DNA of 64,000 nt from the NCBI GenBank assembly GCA_031213475.1, contig JARUPZ010000017.1:5741548-5805547 (forward strand), given 5' to 3'. The notes under the pieces are model-generated. The model saw only the letters and a program-made list of their open reading frames with translations. It did not search any database and was not told where the DNA came from. Below, in pieces: positions 11,577 through 23,700 of the stretch. Position 1 is the first letter of the stretch. Each line of letters begins with the position of its first letter. Origin of the DNA: Nereocystis luetkeana. Its lineage: Eukaryota; Sar; Phaeophyceae; Laminariales; Laminariaceae. The translations under genes and the position numbers were made by a program.

Positions 11577-14440
11577 GTGTGTGTGTGTGTGTTCTTCACA
11601 TTAAACCGTTCTTTCTACCCGTCGACATCCAGCACAGCCAGTGTCCGTGCCGATTCTTCAATCCTAGAAGAGATACAAGTTCTGTGGTCACAAAGCTACG
11701 CCACAGAGATACTACGTTGCCACGTGTGCAGTGTGCACTGCAGTGGGCAATGCAAAGCCATGTCATCATACTAGATACGACAGGCACGACATACGCAATC
11801 TATGAAATAGTGAAACGAAAAGAAACAATCAAAGAGAAAACAAAAACAAGGTAGACAAATCAATAGAGAAAAAGAAGAAAAATGAAAGCAAAATCTAAGA
11901 GAAACAATCTGTCGTGCCCCCCCCCCGCAGGCGAGGTGGCCAACACTTGAAAAAGCACGAGCTGGAGAAAAGAAAGAAAAATAAAATAAAATAAGAAAAA
12001 CAAAAACACCACTGCTTGTAAATAGAGTAAGACAAAGAACCAAGGAAGAAATAACAAGGAAAAATACCAACAAAGGGGAAATAACAGGCAGACCAAAGCC
12101 CAAAGCACCTTCCAGGTGGCGGCAGCAGCTTGTGGTACGAGTAGTATAGCCAGGTTCTCCCTGCTAATCCGCCTGGTACCTTGCTACCCAGACTGCCGTC
12201 TCCGCCCTGCGTTCGTCAACTATGCCCAGCCCCTTGGCGTCAGACAATACGAAACGAGCAGAGCAGGTTCGTCTTCCAACCACGCCACACGGCTCCTTCA
12301 GTACGGCTGATCAATCAGAAAAGGAAGAGAAAGAGAACAAATATTATGATAATCACGGAGAGTCAGCGCAAGCAAGAAGAAAAAAAAAAACAAGAAGAGA
12401 AGACAAGGGAAGACCACGTTCGAACCAGCTGCACCAATTGGTAGCACTAGTAGTATGGTCATGTTCTACTTTCTAGTCGACTTGGTGCCTTGCTACCCTG
12501 TCTGCTATCTCCTTCCTACTTTCGTCTACCGCCGTTTCCCTTCTACCCCTCCTGTTCCCCCCCCTCTCCGCATTCCCTCGGTCGGGCTTTCTGCCACTTC
12601 TCCTGTTGCCCCCTCCCCTCCCGTTCCCTTGGGCAATATCCACGGCGGATGCGCGGCGCTGCCTACTCATCTCAGCCTCAGCCTCGTGCCACCTCACCAT
12701 GAACAGTTCGGCTGCTTCAAGGATCCCCCGGTACCACTTCCCCGCCCTTTTGGCTGCAGTGGACCACAACGCGGTCTCAACTCCAAACGCCAAGAGGGCA
12801 ACTTCCGTTGACCCTTCGGTGGCTCGGAACTCCCTAAGGTCTTCCACTATGCATCTATGCCAAGTCTTACACTGTCCGCCTGGTCTCGGGTTCTCCACAC
12901 CAGCTATCGTCCCGAACATTACCCGACTGGGTAATCGCTTCTTGCTTTGCCGTGCCACGCCCCCCGCAAAGAAGAGCCGCCGTTTTCGAATGGTCGTTTC
13001 GATGCTCTCGCAACGTGTCATCTTGAGGGTCTTCGCGTACGAGAGGGTGGCATGATCAGTATGAAGTCGGCGCTGGAAGCCAATAACTCGCAGCAGGACT
13101 TGGTGGTGAGCCGTTCGAAGCTTCGCAAAGTGTTCCGCTCTGAGGGTCCACGTCACACACCCGTACAGCAGGGTCTCAATCACCTCGGCCTTCAGCATTC
13201 GGACTAAGGCTAAGGGGGGCGGTCGTCCTATCATACAACTCCGGGCCGAACCGTTTGAGGCATGCTCGCATGAGGCGGATCCGTCGGTCGATTTCGAGCG
13301 AGAGCGCAGCGTTTTCGTGGATAACGCCGCCTAGGTATAAGAACTGGGTCGTCTGCTTATACCTCTGACCTGCCGCTTCGATGACGAGCGGTGGTGCGAG
13401 GGTTGTCCGGTCTGGTGTTTGTAGGACCATTGTCTCAGTCTTCTTTTCCGACACCGTGAGGCCTGCTGCTTCGAAGACAGTCACGATGACTGTCATCATT
13501 TTTGCGAGCCCTTCAGCCGACTTGGAGACAATTCCTGCATCGTCGGCGTACAACATGCCCCATACAGACCTTCGCACGCACGCCAATGCCTCCTCCTTCC
13601 CTGTTCGAACTACTCCAGCTTCACAGAGTTGGACCAAATCCCTTACAATGGCTTCGTCTTTGCTGAAGCGTACTAGTACGACGTGTAACGCAGCAGCAAA
13701 GAACAGGTTGAACAGTAACGGTGATAGTACACAGCCTTGCCGCAGCCCCTGCGTGACATCAAACCATTCTGAGAGCTCGCCGTCATCAGTACGCACGCGA
13801 GCCCGCATGCCATCGTGGAAATCACGGATAATTCTCAGCATCTTGGTTGGTACGCCAAAGCGTGTGAGTACCTTCCATAACAGCTCTCGGTCGACAGAGT
13901 CGTACGCTTTCTGCATTTCGATGAAGCACACGTATAAGGGGATTTTCCTCTGTCGTCCGAGCTCTTGCAGCCGGCGCATGACGAACAACATATCAATCGT
14001 TGATCGTGCGGGGCGGAAGCCGCACTGTTCCTCGGGGAGTAGTTCCTCGGTCTCGCAGTAGTTGCTGAGACGGGACGCGACGATTTTCAACAACACTTTG
14101 CCTGCGTGGGCAACAAGCGAAATCCCTCTATAGTTGTTGCAGTCAGTTCGATCCTTCTTTTTGTGAAGGACCTTGATGATCGCATACTTCCGTTGCTGAG
14201 GGACTTCTCCTGTTAACCAAACATTGACAAGGATGTTGTGAAAGCGCTGGGCGAATGCCGGGTGGTCGATTTTTAGGAGTTCGACCGGGAGACCATCTGG
14301 CCCGACAGCTTTCCAATTCGACATCCCCTTGAGTGCTTCGGTCATCTCGTCTATGGATGGTTCATCTTCAAGAGACAGTTTAGGCGGTCGCGGTGGCAAG
14401 AGGTCGATGATCGTGGGACCGAGTTTCAGCGACTTCGTGT
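11577..14440 (-). mobile_element. RTE-like LINE copy A, 5'-truncated, one frameshift
   Basis: The copy is nearly identical to the copy at 20,710-24,605. The 5' truncation lies near 14,440, just upstream of the RT domain. Reading on the minus strand it holds RT motifs ([43 protein letters not shown]) and the long C-terminal region ending at 12,473. Relative to the sister copy, 2 nt are missing near 13,203-13,206, which splits the frame. The 3' UTR follows (11,590-12,472), ending in a (CA)n tail. It is a non-LTR retrotransposon that would reverse-transcribe its own RNA at a nicked target; this copy lacks its endonuclease. Confidence 0.9.
12473..14438 (-). pseudogene. LINE ORF2 (RT plus C-terminal region), frameshifted
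   Basis: The upstream part covers RT motifs 0 to E, with the YADD box, and continues through [16 protein letters not shown]. The downstream part starts at [15 protein letters not shown] and runs to the family terminus HQVD. The endonuclease domain is absent because of 5' truncation. The frame breaks at about 13,205. Open frames on the opposite strand are shadows. Confidence 0.88.
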
Positions 14441-14898
14441 TCCTGTTCAGCTTAACCGCTTCACTTTTTTATTTTGTGGTCGTTTGGTTTCGTACTCTTA
14501 CGTACAGTAGTTTTTTCTCTTTTTCAGTTTGATTTGACTTTTTTTCATCGATCTGATGGGTTTCATTTTATTTCAGTTCACTTGTTGGACAGTGGTTTCG
14601 TGTAACAACAGCCTGTAACATATAAGGCGTACTTCCCTGTGCGGCAGCTAGCAAAGATACAGCTCGTATATTGATGCAAATCTGAACGCGTTTTTTTTAG
14701 TGAACAAAAACAATGTCGAGAAAAGAGCTGGCGTTAAAACAAGATGACTTTTCCCGGCATATTTCAATAATATGGTCAGGCGTTTTCCCAAAACCGGGGT
14801 TTTATGTTGTGTCCCCGGCCTTCTGCTGTCTAGGCTGTCTGTCTAGGCATTTGCAAGAAGCTGTCTGTCTAGGGGTACAAGTGCTGTCTCCTAACATC
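14441..14898. other. Unassigned flank between LINE A and SINE B
   Basis: T-rich DNA upstream of the LINE truncation point, with no supported feature. Around 14,830-14,885 there are three close repeats of a CTGTCTGTCTAGG-like motif. Confidence 0.4.
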
Positions 14899-15259
14899 TT
14901 TTTGTTTTTTGTTTTTGTTTTTTTGCTCATCCCATTCATTCTCTTCGCACATCTTCTTCTCTCTCTCCTTCCAACTCGTAACTCAGATCCGGGGTCACAT
15001 AGCAGGCTCTTCTACCCCCCCTTCCCGCTACGGTACGTGCCTTCATTTTTATCGAGAGAAGATTTCAGCATTTTCTATCCTCGTCGACTCGCATCGAATT
15101 GTGCCTACCCACGCTGCAAGGCGCTCTCAACAATTGAATCCTTTTATTTTTTTATTTTTGCAAATAAAGTCGAATGTCCGACCCACCTGGGGCTTGAACC
15201 CAGGGCTCAAACACACGTAGAATTCTAGGTTAACCACTTGAACCACCGGGGCGACCGGC
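14899..15259 (-). mobile_element. tRNA-headed SINE, copy B
   Basis: Same family as the copy at 10,430-10,799, with the head at 15,259 and a T-rich end (the A-tail on the element strand) at 14,899. The B-box reads GGGTTCAAGCCC here, one base off the family form. Confidence 0.85.
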
Positions 15260-15456
15260 TTGGATTTGATTGACGTGTGGCCTGAAGACTATAGCATACG
15301 GCATACACTTTCGGCCACATTAATGTCCTGTGCAACAACCCCTCCCTACTCCCACGTAGTACGAACAAGAACTCCAACATCTCGCGAATTACAACTCGTG
15401 GACCGGAACCTTCTTATTATCCCACATATATGTTCCCGTTGTTGATGCGGGTATTA

Positions 15457-15792
15457 CTTTTTTTATTTATTTATTTCATCCCATTCATTATCTTCGCACA
15501 TCTTCTCTCTCCTTTCAACTCGTAACTCAGATCCGGGGTCACATAGCAGGCTCTTCTCCCCCCTTCCCGCTACGGTACGTGCCTTCATTTTTATCGCGAG
15601 AAGATTTCAGCCTTTTCTTCCCTCGTCGACTCGCATCGAATTGTGCCTACCCACGCTGCAAGGCGCTCTCAACAATTGAATCCTTTTTTATTTTTGCAAA
15701 TAAAGTCAAAGTCCGACCCACCTGGGGCTCGAACCCAGGACTCAAACAAGTAGAATTCGAGGTTAACCACTTGAACCACCGGGGCGACCGGC
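15457..15792 (-). mobile_element. tRNA-headed SINE, copy C
   Basis: Head at 15,792, tail T-rich at 15,457. First of three copies arranged head to tail with very short spacers. The roughly 200 bp between copies B and C hold nothing recognisable. Confidence 0.85.
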
Positions 15793-15797
15793 TACGT

Positions 15798-16147
15798 ATT
15801 TTTTTGTTTTTTGTTTTTTTTTCCATCCTATTTATTATCTTCGCACATCTTCTTCTCTCTCTCCTTCCTACTCGTAACTCAGATCCGGGGTCACATAGCA
15901 GGCTCTTCTCCCCCCTTCCCGCTAAGGTACGTGCCTTCATTTTTATCGCGAGAAGATTTCAGCCTTTTCTTCCCTCGTCGACTCGCATCGAATTGTGCCT
16001 ACCCACGCTGCAAGGCGCTCTCAACAATTGAATCCCTTTTTTTTATTTTTGCAAATAAAGTCAATGTCCGACCCTCCTAGGGCTCGAACCCAGGACTCAA
16101 ACAAGTAGAATTCGAGGTTAACCACTTGAACCACCGGGGCGACCGGC
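15798..16147 (-). mobile_element. tRNA-headed SINE, copy D
   Basis: Begins only a few bases after copy C, in the same orientation. Its body and tRNA-like head are closely similar to copy C. Confidence 0.85.
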
Positions 16148-16192
16148 TGGTATATACGTGGATGTGTTCAGCGTTCTGTGTTTCAGTGTATG

Positions 16193-16546
16193 TTTTTTTT
16201 TTTTTTGTTTTTTTTTTTTTTTTTCATCCCATTCATTATCTTCGCACATCTTCTTCTCTCTCTCCTTCCAACTCGTAACTCAGATCCGGGGGCACATAGC
16301 AGGCTCTTCTACCCCCTTCCCACTACGGTACGTGCCTTCATTTTTATCGCGAGAAGATTTCAGCCTTTTCTTCCCTCGTCGACTCGCATCGAATTGTGCC
16401 TACCCACGCTGCAAGGCGCTCTCAACAATTGAATCCCTTTTTTTATTTTTGCAAATAAAGTCAAAGTCCGACCCTCCTGGGGCTCGAACCCAGGACTCAA
16501 ACAAGTAGAATTCGAGGTTAACCACTTGAACCACCGGGGCGACCGG
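16193..16546 (-). mobile_element. tRNA-headed SINE, copy E
   Basis: Third member of the head-to-tail SINE run, separated from copy D by about 45 bp. The T-run at its tail end is the longest of the set. Confidence 0.85.
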
Positions 16547-16579
16547 CCAGGTATCTGTTATTGTATACACAAGGTGGAT

Positions 16580-17510
16580 TTTCATGTTTGGTTGGAGCAA
16601 GCTCGTAGCGCCTTCCGCGGCGAGAGGACAGTTCGCACAGACTACGCGAAAACTTTACATAGAAACAGGACGAGTACGCCAGACTATAGGTACGCGAAAA
16701 CTTTACATAGAAACAGGACGAGTACGCCAGACTATAGGTTCGAACACCACCACAACGTCCTGCAGGGTGACCGCCTAATGCGTACCTTGTTTACCGTGAC
16801 GCCCTCTCCCCATAAGACCATGGCCATGCACGACATGGATAGACCCCCCCCCCCGACCACAATGCCGCCATGGTTCGTTGGTGCCTTCTTTCTGAACTCC
16901 TTACATCAGGGGCAGCTCGGTATCTCACCCGAAATATGACTTCGAAAGGTTTTCCACCTCACATGCGCTAGAATAGTTATCCCCAAACCAAGTACGGTAT
17001 GTAAAGTACCGCACCAAGCGTGGTACTCTTAGAAAATATTAGTCGCACACTTGAGCTCAACCGGTAAGCAAATATGCCTCAAAAGGCAAAAAAAAAAAAT
17101 GCAACCCCCCGACTAGGCGATGATTCCACTCACGCTCCAGCTGTTGACGCGTACAACACATTGATTGTTGTTGTGGCCTTCTTCGTCTTTCGATCTTTAT
17201 CGTGACAATGTCATGGTAGTGCCATCCAAAACCATCCGTGTCGCAGTGCCATCAAAGTCCACAGGAGGCGTGGCAGAGTGCGACAGCGCCAGTACGGAGC
17301 GGGTGATTGCCACGGCTGTACTACCTGCCTAGAGAAAGCAGACCGTCATGCATGCATGCGTTGGTGTATTCCTACCACAAGTACTTTTTGAAATTTTCGC
17401 ACGTTTTCCGCCGCCTTTGCTTCTCACCTTCAAGCTTCCTGCTGTTGTGTGGCCAACTATTAATAGGACCCTCCAAACCCGCCCGCCCGCCGCACTGCGC
17501 CTGAAGGTTT
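16580..17510. repeat. Dispersed repeat R1, copy 1
   Basis: Alignable by eye along its length with 62,620-63,790: the block from CTCTCCCCATAAGACC, GGTATCTCACCCGAAATATG, and the 3' part with the CCATCCAAAACCATCC and CTCCAAACCCGCCC segments. A shorter relative sits at about 33,820-33,900. It has no coding capacity that I recognise, and its class is unknown. The copy at 62.6 kb carries two MITEs that this one lacks. Confidence 0.6.
16643..16738. repeat. 48-bp direct duplication
   Basis: Two adjacent, essentially identical 48-bp units containing CGAAAACTTTACATAGAAAC. The related repeat at 62.6 kb has a single unit, so the duplication is recent and local. Confidence 0.85.
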
Positions 17511-17554
17511 TCTCTCTCGGGTGAGGGGACCGGCTGACGAGAGGGGGTGGTTGC

Positions 17555-18130
17555 TAGTTGGTGCCGTTGTTGTCCTCACGTTAACTATGTATACTAACCG
17601 CCAATCACATAGTGTCGGTGGTTACGACAGGCTCCAAGAATATCTCTGGTGGAGATTGGAAGAATACCTCAGGGCACAGGTGAGAGAAAAAATATACCCT
17701 GGTACCAGGTATCCTAAAACTGGATTATTACTCGTACACACCTGGTACCAGTTGTTGCTGTTGTTGTTCTCACATTAACTCACAATTCAATGCAGTCCGT
17801 GGTCGCAGGACAGGCTCCAATAACTCTGGAGTGGAAGAAATACCTCAAGTAAAAACAAAGGAAAAAAACAAAAAACAAAAAACAGGCATACGCACTCCAC
17901 CACTGCGGACACCAGGGAAGCAAAAAGGAGACTATTAATAGCAAACAAAAACCGAAAAAAAGAAGATGAAGCTAAGCAAAACAAAAACAAAAACAAAACT
18001 AAAACAGACGCAGATAGCAAAACGCGAAAAAAAGGCAAGGCAAAACGGACCATACTAACAAAGACACAAAGAGGTACAAACGGGAATGAAAGAAAAATGA
18101 AAACAAAGAAGGGACAAAAAAGCGATAATC
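17555..18130 (-). mobile_element. LINE-like 3' end fragments with (CAA)n tail, two copies
   Basis: Two related pieces lie in a row: a diverged one at about 17,560-17,700 and a clearer one at about 17,755-18,110. Both begin on the plus strand with GTTGTTG then a TTCTCACATTAAC-like segment and a block ending CCTCAAGT. Read on the minus strand, this is a 3' end with a (CAA)n tail, like the old LINE at 9.4 kb. The second piece is nearly identical to 19,198-19,537. Confidence 0.55.
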
Positions 18131-18316
18131 ACGGGCGGGGGGGAAAGAGAATACCAAAGGCAGGCACTGGAGCATACTGACACGCAAAGTTGCCCAGATG
18201 GCACCATGCTAGTTACTTGGGTCCCAAAGAAAGGAGTGCATCATGACGATGATGGCCATAACCAGGCTTCAGTCTGTTGGGCAGACCGCCTACCAGTACC
18301 TGTTACTGGTACCGTT

Positions 18317-18412
18317 TAACCCTTTTAGAACCGCAGTCCCGTTCTGGGGACAAACCATCCGAATTTCAAGTAGTTTTGTCCCCAAACGGGACCGCGGTTC
18401 TAAAGGGGTTAA
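18317..18412. mobile_element. Foldback MITE family 2, copy 1
   Basis: About 96 bp whose two halves are near-perfect inverted repeats: TTAACCCTTTTAGAACCGC at the left and its complement at the right, around a short centre. A second, more diverged copy is at 20,116-20,216. There is no coding capacity, so it would be mobilised by a transposase elsewhere. Confidence 0.75.
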
Positions 18413-18422
18413 CCAGTAGTGT

Positions 18423-19860
18423 GTGTGTGTTCTTCACATCAAACCGCTCTTTCTACCCGTCGACATCCAGCACAACCAGTGCCCGTGCCGATTCTCCAAT
18501 CCTAGAAGAGATACCACTTATGTGGTCACGAAGCTACGCCACAGAGATACTCCGTTGCCACGTATGCAGTAAGCACTGCAATGGGCAATGCAAAGCCATG
18601 TCATCATACTTTCTTGCGCTGACTCTCCGTGATTTTCATTTCATTTTTTCTCTTCCTCTGCCTTTTCTGATTGATAAGCCGTACTCAAGGAGCCGTGTGG
18701 CGTGTTTGGAAGACAAACCTGCTCTGCTCGGCTCGTATTGTCTGACGACAAGGGGCTGGGCATAGTTGACAAACGCAGGGCGGAGACGGCAGTCTGGGTA
18801 GCAAGGTACCAGGCGGATTAGCAGGGAGAACCTGGCTATACTACTCGTACCACAAGCTGCTGCCGCCACCTGGAAGGTGCTTTGGGCTTTGGTCTGCCTG
18901 TTATTTCCCCTTTGTTGTTATTTTTCCTTGTTACTTTCTCCTTGGTTCCTTGTTTTACTCTGTTCACAAGCAGTGGTGTTTTTTGTTATTTCTTCTTTTT
19001 TCCAGCAAGTTATTTTTCAAGTGTTGGCCACCTCGCCTGCGGGGGGGGGGGCACGACAGATTGTTTCTCTTAGATTTTGCTTTCATTTTTCTTCTTTTTC
19101 TTTTTCGATTTGTCTACCTTGTTTTTGTTTTCTCTTTGATTGTTTCTTTTTGTTTCACTATTTCATAGATTGCGTATGTCGTGCCTGTCGTATCTAGTTG
19201 TTGTTGTTGTTCTCACATTAACTCACAATTCAATGCAGTCCGTGGTCGCAGGACAGGCTCCAATAACTCTGGAGTGGAAGAAATACCTCAAGTAAAAACA
19301 GAGGCAAAAAAAAACAAAAAAACAAGCATACGCATTCCACCACTGCGGACACCAGGGAAGCAAAAAGGAGACTATTAATAGCGGACAAAAACCTAAAAAA
19401 AAAGAAGATGAAGCTAAGCAAAAGAAAAACAAAAACTAAACTAAAACAGAAGCAGATAGCAAAACGCAGAAAAAAAAGGCAAAACGGACCATACTAACAA
19501 AGACACAAAGAGGTACAAACGGGAATGAAAGAAAAATGTATGATGACATGGCTTTGCATTGCCCACTGCAGTGCACACTGCACACGTGGCAACGTAGTAT
19601 CTCTGTGGCGTAGCTTTGTGACCACAGAACTTGTATCTCTTCTAGGATTGAAGAATCGGCACGGACACTGGTTGTGCTGGATGTCGACGGGTAGAAAGAA
19701 CGGTTTAATGTGAAGAACACACACACACTAGATACGACAGGCACGACATACACAAACTATGAAATAGTGAAAAAAAAAGAAACAATCAAAGAGCAAAACA
19801 AAAACAAAGTAGACAGATCGAAAGAGAAGAAGAAAACAAAATGAAAGCAAAAATAAGTAC
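18423..19860. mobile_element. Three-level nest of LINE 3' fragments
   Basis: The outer element is a minus-strand LINE 3' end split into 18,423-18,608 and about 19,728-19,860. Between these lies a plus-strand LINE 3' UTR, itself split into 18,610-19,197 and 19,538-19,727, ending in a (CA)n tail. Inside that sits the (CAA)-tailed piece 19,198-19,537. The two split elements read on exactly where the inserts end: CATCATAC resumes as TAGATACGAC, and GTATCTAG resumes as TATGATGACATGG. No intact coding sequence is present. Confidence 0.75.
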
Positions 19861-20115
19861 ATCCTCACGCCTCCTTTCTCACGATGATCGTTTCTGTCGT
19901 GGATGGGCAGAATACAGCCCATCATGTCTGTCGTCATAGACTATATAAAATCGGAGATGTATGCATTGTGCCTGGGGCACATCGTGCAGGTGACACCTAG
20001 AGCAAGAGAGAATAGTGAAATCAGCGTACCCACGTGTCTTGTCTGGGGTGTACTCCGAGGAGAGGTATTCCTTGTTCCAAATGAAACTGAGGGGACCACA
20101 CACATTGAGACGAAA

Positions 20116-20216
20116 CTGAACCCTTTTAGAGCCGCAGTCCCGTTTTAGGGACGAAGTACCTAAAATTTGACTGGTTTGTCCCCACAGTGGAAAGTGTGGT
20201 GCTAAAGGGTTTAACC
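20116..20216. mobile_element. Foldback MITE family 2, copy 2
   Basis: Begins with an AACCCTTTTAGAGCCGCAG segment and ends GCTAAAGGGTTTAACC, an imperfect inverted repeat matching the copy at 18,317-18,412. It is more diverged than that copy. The flanks 19,861-20,115 and 20,217-20,660 hold nothing I can name. Confidence 0.7.
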
Positions 20217-20709
20217 AAACAAGCGGTATCAAGTCGAACGGAGCCCAGGAAAAAAAGAGACCAAAGAGGAACATCATTGATTCATGCCCGACGGCAGCCG
20301 TAAGGAGTTTATACTCCAAACTCTTTCCAGTTAAAGTTCATCCCTGGCACCCGAAAAAAATGATCAGATTGTGCACGAACCAAACACCTTGTGAACGATG
20401 GGGATTAGCCTTGTTGAGGTTCTTGTGCTTTCATGTGTTTTCGTTTCGGAGTGCTTGTGCGTGATAACCGTTTAAAAGACAGTACTGCTGTAATTAATTG
20501 TGTAAATTGATTGTCGGATGGTGTGAATAATATTGATATATAAAACAAATACTGCTCCTAATGATGTATGTACTACACCCCAGTAGAACTACAATGCGTC
20601 TTTAGTCACATAAATATAGGATTCTGACATTTCTGTCTCACGTCTGGTACAATGGTACAGAAGTGTGTGTGTTTTTTTCACCCGTCGACATTCAGCACAA
20701 CCTGTGTCC

Positions 20710-23700
20710 GTGTGTGTGTGTTCTTCACATTAAACCGTTCTTTCTACCCGTCGACATCCAGCACAACCAGTGTCCGTGCCGATTCTTCAATCCTAGAAGA
20801 GATACAAGTTCTGTGGTCACAAAGCTACGCCACAGAGATACTACGTTGCCACGTGTGCAGTGTGCACTGCAGTGGGCAATGCAAAGCCATGTCATAATAC
20901 TAGATACGACAGGCACGACATACGCAATCTATGAAATAGTGAAACGAAAAGAAACAATCAAAGAGAAAACAAAAACAAGGTAGACAAATCAAAAGAGAAA
21001 AAGAAGAAAAATGAAAGCAAAATCTAAGAGAAACAATCTGTCGTGCCCCCCCCCCGCAGGCGAGGTGGCCAACACTTGAAAAAGAACGAGCTGGAGAAAA
21101 GAAAGAAAAATAAAATAAAATAAGAAAAACAAAAACACCACTGCTTGTAAACAGAGTAAGACAAAGAACCAAGGAAGAAAAAAACGAGGAAAAAAAACAA
21201 CAAAGGGGAAATAACAGGCAGACCAAAGCCCAAAGCACCTTCCAGGTGGCGGCAGCAGCTTGTGGTACGAGTAGTCTAGCCAGGTTCTCCCTGCTAATCC
21301 GCCTGGTACCTTGCTACCCAGACTGCCGTCTCCGCCCTGCGTTCGTCAACTATGCCCAGCCCCTTGGCGTCAGACAATACGAAACGAGCAGAGCAGGTTC
21401 GTTTTCCAACCACGCCACACGGCTCCTTGAGTACGGCTTATCAATCAGAAAAGGAAGAGGAAGAGAACAAATAATATGATAATCACGGAGAGTCAGCGCA
21501 AGAGAGAAAAAACAAAAAAAACAAGAAAAGAAGACAAGGGAAGACCACGTTCGAACCAGCTGCACCGGTTGGTAGCACTACTAGTAGTATGGTCATGTTC
21601 TACTTTCTAGTCGACTTGGTGCCTTGCTACCCTGTCTGCCATCTCCTTCCTACTTTCGTCTACCGCCGTTTCCCTTCTACCCCTCCTGTTCCCCCCCCTC
21701 TCCGCATTCCCTCGGTCGGGCTTTCTGCCACTTCTCCTGTTGCCCCCTCCCCCCCCGTTCCCTTGGGCACCATCCACGGCGGATGCGCGGCGCTGCCTAC
21801 TCATCTCAGCCTCAGCCTCATGGCACCTCACCATGAACCGTTCGGCTGCTTCAAGGATCCCCCGGTACCACTTCCCCGCCTTTTTGGCTGCAGTGGACCA
21901 CAACGCGGTCTCAACTCCAAACACCAAGGGGGCAACTTCCGTTGACCCTTCGGTGGTTCGGAACTCTCTAAGGTCTTCGACTATGCATCTATGCCAAGTC
22001 TTACACTGTCCGCCTGGTCTCGGGTTCTCCACACCAGCTATCGTCCCGAACATTACCCGACTGGGTAATCGCTCCTTGCTTTGCCGTGCCACGCCCCCCG
22101 CAAAGAAGAGCCGCCGTTTACGAATGGTCGTTTCGATGCTTTCGCAACGTGTCATCTTGAGGGCCTTCGCGTACGAGAGGGTGGCATGATCAGTATGAAG
22201 TCGGCGCTGGAAGCCAATAACTCGCAGCAGGACTTGGTGGTGAGCCGTTCGAAGCTTGGCAAAGTGTTCCGCTCTGAGGGTCCACGTCACACACCCGTAC
22301 AGCAGGGTCTCAATCACCTCGGCCTTCAGCATTCGGACTTTAAGGCTAAGGGGGGCGGTCGTCCTATCATACAACTCCGGGCCGAACCGTTTGAGGCATG
22401 CTCGCATGAGGCGGATCCGTCGGTCGACTTCGAGCGAGAGCGCAGCGTTTTCGTGGATAACGCCGCCTAGGTATAAGAACTGGGTCGTCTGCTTATACCT
22501 CTGACCTGCCGCTTCGATTACGAGCGGTGGTGCGAGGGTTGTCCGGTCTGGTGTTTGTAGGACCATTGTCTCAGTCTTCTTTTCCGACACCGTGAGGCCT
22601 GCTGCTTCGAAGACAGTCACGATGACTGTCATCATTTTTGCGAGCCCTTCAGCCGACGTCGAGACAATTCCTGCATCGTCGGCGTACAACATGCCCCATA
22701 CAGACCTTCGCACGCACGCCAATGCCTCCTCCTTCCCTGTTCGAACTACTCCAGCTTCACAGCGTTGGACCAAATCCCTTACAATGGCTTCGTCTTGGCT
22801 GAAGCGTACTAGTACGACGTGTAACGCAGCAGCAAAGAACAGGTTGAACAGTAACGGTGATAGTACACAGCCTTGCCGCAGCCCCTGCGTGACATCAAAC
22901 CATTCTGAGAGCTCGCCGTCATCAGTACGCACGCGAGCCCGCATGCCATCGTGGAAATCACGGATAATTCTCAGCATCTTGATTGGTACGCCAAAGCGTG
23001 TGAGTACCTTCCATAACAGCTCTCGGTCGACAGAGTCGTACGCTTTCTGCATTTCGATGAAGCACACGTATAAGGGGATTTTCCTCTGTCGTCCGAGCTC
23101 TTGCAGCCGGCGCACGACGAACAACATATCAATCGTTGATCGTCCGGGGCGGAAGCCGCACTGTTCCTCGGGGAGTCGTTCCTCGGTCTCGCAGTAGTTG
23201 CTGAGGCGGGACGCGATGATTTTCAACAACACTTTGCCTGAGTGGGCAACAAGCGAAATCCCTCTATGGTTGTTGCAGTCAGTTCGATCCTTCTTTTTGT
23301 GAAGGACCTTGATGATCGCATACTTCCATTGCTGAGGGACTTCTCCTGTTAACCAAACATTGACAAGGATGTTGTGAAAGCGCTGGGCGAATGCCGGGTG
23401 GTCGATTTTTAGGAGTTCGACCGGGAGACCATCTGGCCCGACAGCTTTCCAATTCGACATCCCCTTGAGTGCTTCGGTCATCTCGTCTATGGATGGTTCA
23501 TCTTCAAGCGACAGTTTAGGCGGTCGCGGTGGCAAGAGGTCGATGATCGTGGGATCGAGTTTCAGCGACTTCGTGTTCAAGAGTTTGTGGTAAAACCCCG
23601 CCCATCGTTCACGAATTCGCACCTTATCCCGTAAGATCGTGCCATCCTCGTCCCTAATGAACTGTTCGCTCCTCGCTTTAGTCCCTTCCAATCCTACCGT

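Noticed and set aside
13381-14061. 226-residue plus-strand frame, and its twin at 22,592-23,197
   Set aside because: Antisense of the LINE reverse transcriptase; appears in both copies because the LINE sequences are nearly identical.
18423-19197. Twin-priming inversion of a single LINE
   Set aside because: The 3' end and UTR are in opposite orientation, but the remaining halves of both elements are found after 19,538, so nested insertions explain more.
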